In this document: piece after piece, positions 32,873 through 32,912 of the stretch
Numbering within the stretch: the stretch's first letter is position 1
How the letters are laid out: every line of letters starts with the position of its first letter
Assembly (NCBI GenBank): GCA_937866945.1
Contig: CALMKU010000022.1
Location: 1 to 32,912 of the forward strand
Origin: an uncultured Tolumonas sp.
GTDB taxonomy: Bacteria; Pseudomonadota; Gammaproteobacteria; Enterobacterales; Aeromonadaceae
Reading direction: 5' to 3'
Length of the DNA: 32,912 nt
Translations under genes and position numbers: made by a program
The notes under the pieces: generated by a model
The model's input: the letters and a program-made list of their open reading frames with translations, nothing else
The model's database searches: none
Told to the model about the DNA's origin: nothing

Positions 32873-32898
32873 AGCCCCGGCTTGACTAAGCCGAGGCT
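32873..32898. other. Hairpin near the window end, downstream of tyrA
   Basis: AGCC-C-CGGCTT pairs with AAGCCG-A-GGCT across a 4-nt loop with one mismatch. No T tract follows on either strand within the window. It may be an mRNA-end structure for tyrA or belong to the next gene. Confidence 0.4.
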
Positions 32899-32912
32899 AG
32901 GTTGAATACGTC

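Overview
The window is a stretch of an ordinary gammaproteobacterial chromosome. The E. coli-like AroF, TyrA, SerA, SerC and AroA, the aroF-tyrA and serC-aroA gene orders, a perfect TyrR box, a BtsS/BtsR-type pyruvate-sensing pair and moderate GC content all point to an enteric/Aeromonadales relative. A Tolumonas-like member of the Aeromonadaceae is my best guess, from general impression rather than from any search. There is no phage, insertion sequence or CRISPR array. The only mobile-looking DNA is one 80-bp MITE-like inverted repeat.

Layout. 1-3640: the 3' part of an amylosucrase-type GH13 enzyme, a UPF0303 protein, a DUF2750 protein and a PAS-PAS-GGDEF diguanylate cyclase. 3780-4235: two identical initiator tRNA-fMet genes, each with its own promoter and terminator. 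4258-7231: an AI-2E-family permease and, divergently, a methyl-accepting chemotaxis protein. 7238-13683 (minus): seven tightly packed genes that join a LolC/LolD/HlyD-type exporter to a STAS-MlaE/MlaF/MlaD/PqiC-type lipid-trafficking module. 13860-14272: a frameshifted small periplasmic protein gene. 14480-18396: serC and aroA, facing serA. 18633-20968: a HAD phosphatase and ackA, with a long structured leader between them. 21036-25455 (minus): btsS, btsR and a CstA-family transporter, with three BtsR-like direct repeats before the transporter. 25654-30368: a BMP-family nucleoside-type ABC importer (binding protein, double ATPase, two permeases). 30556-32816: aroF and tyrA under a TyrR box, with a terminator-like hairpin between them.

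How the genes work together. SerA and SerC supply the first two steps of serine synthesis. AroF, AroA and TyrA supply the first, sixth and tyrosine-branch steps of aromatic synthesis. AckA and the BtsSR-CstA system concern overflow carbon (acetate and pyruvate). The best candidate for an under-described system is the seven-gene envelope operon, which couples two different ABC-transporter types in one transcription unit. The best regulatory observations are the BtsR-like repeats, the TyrR box close to the aroF start codon, and the terminators inside the serC-aroA and aroF-tyrA units.
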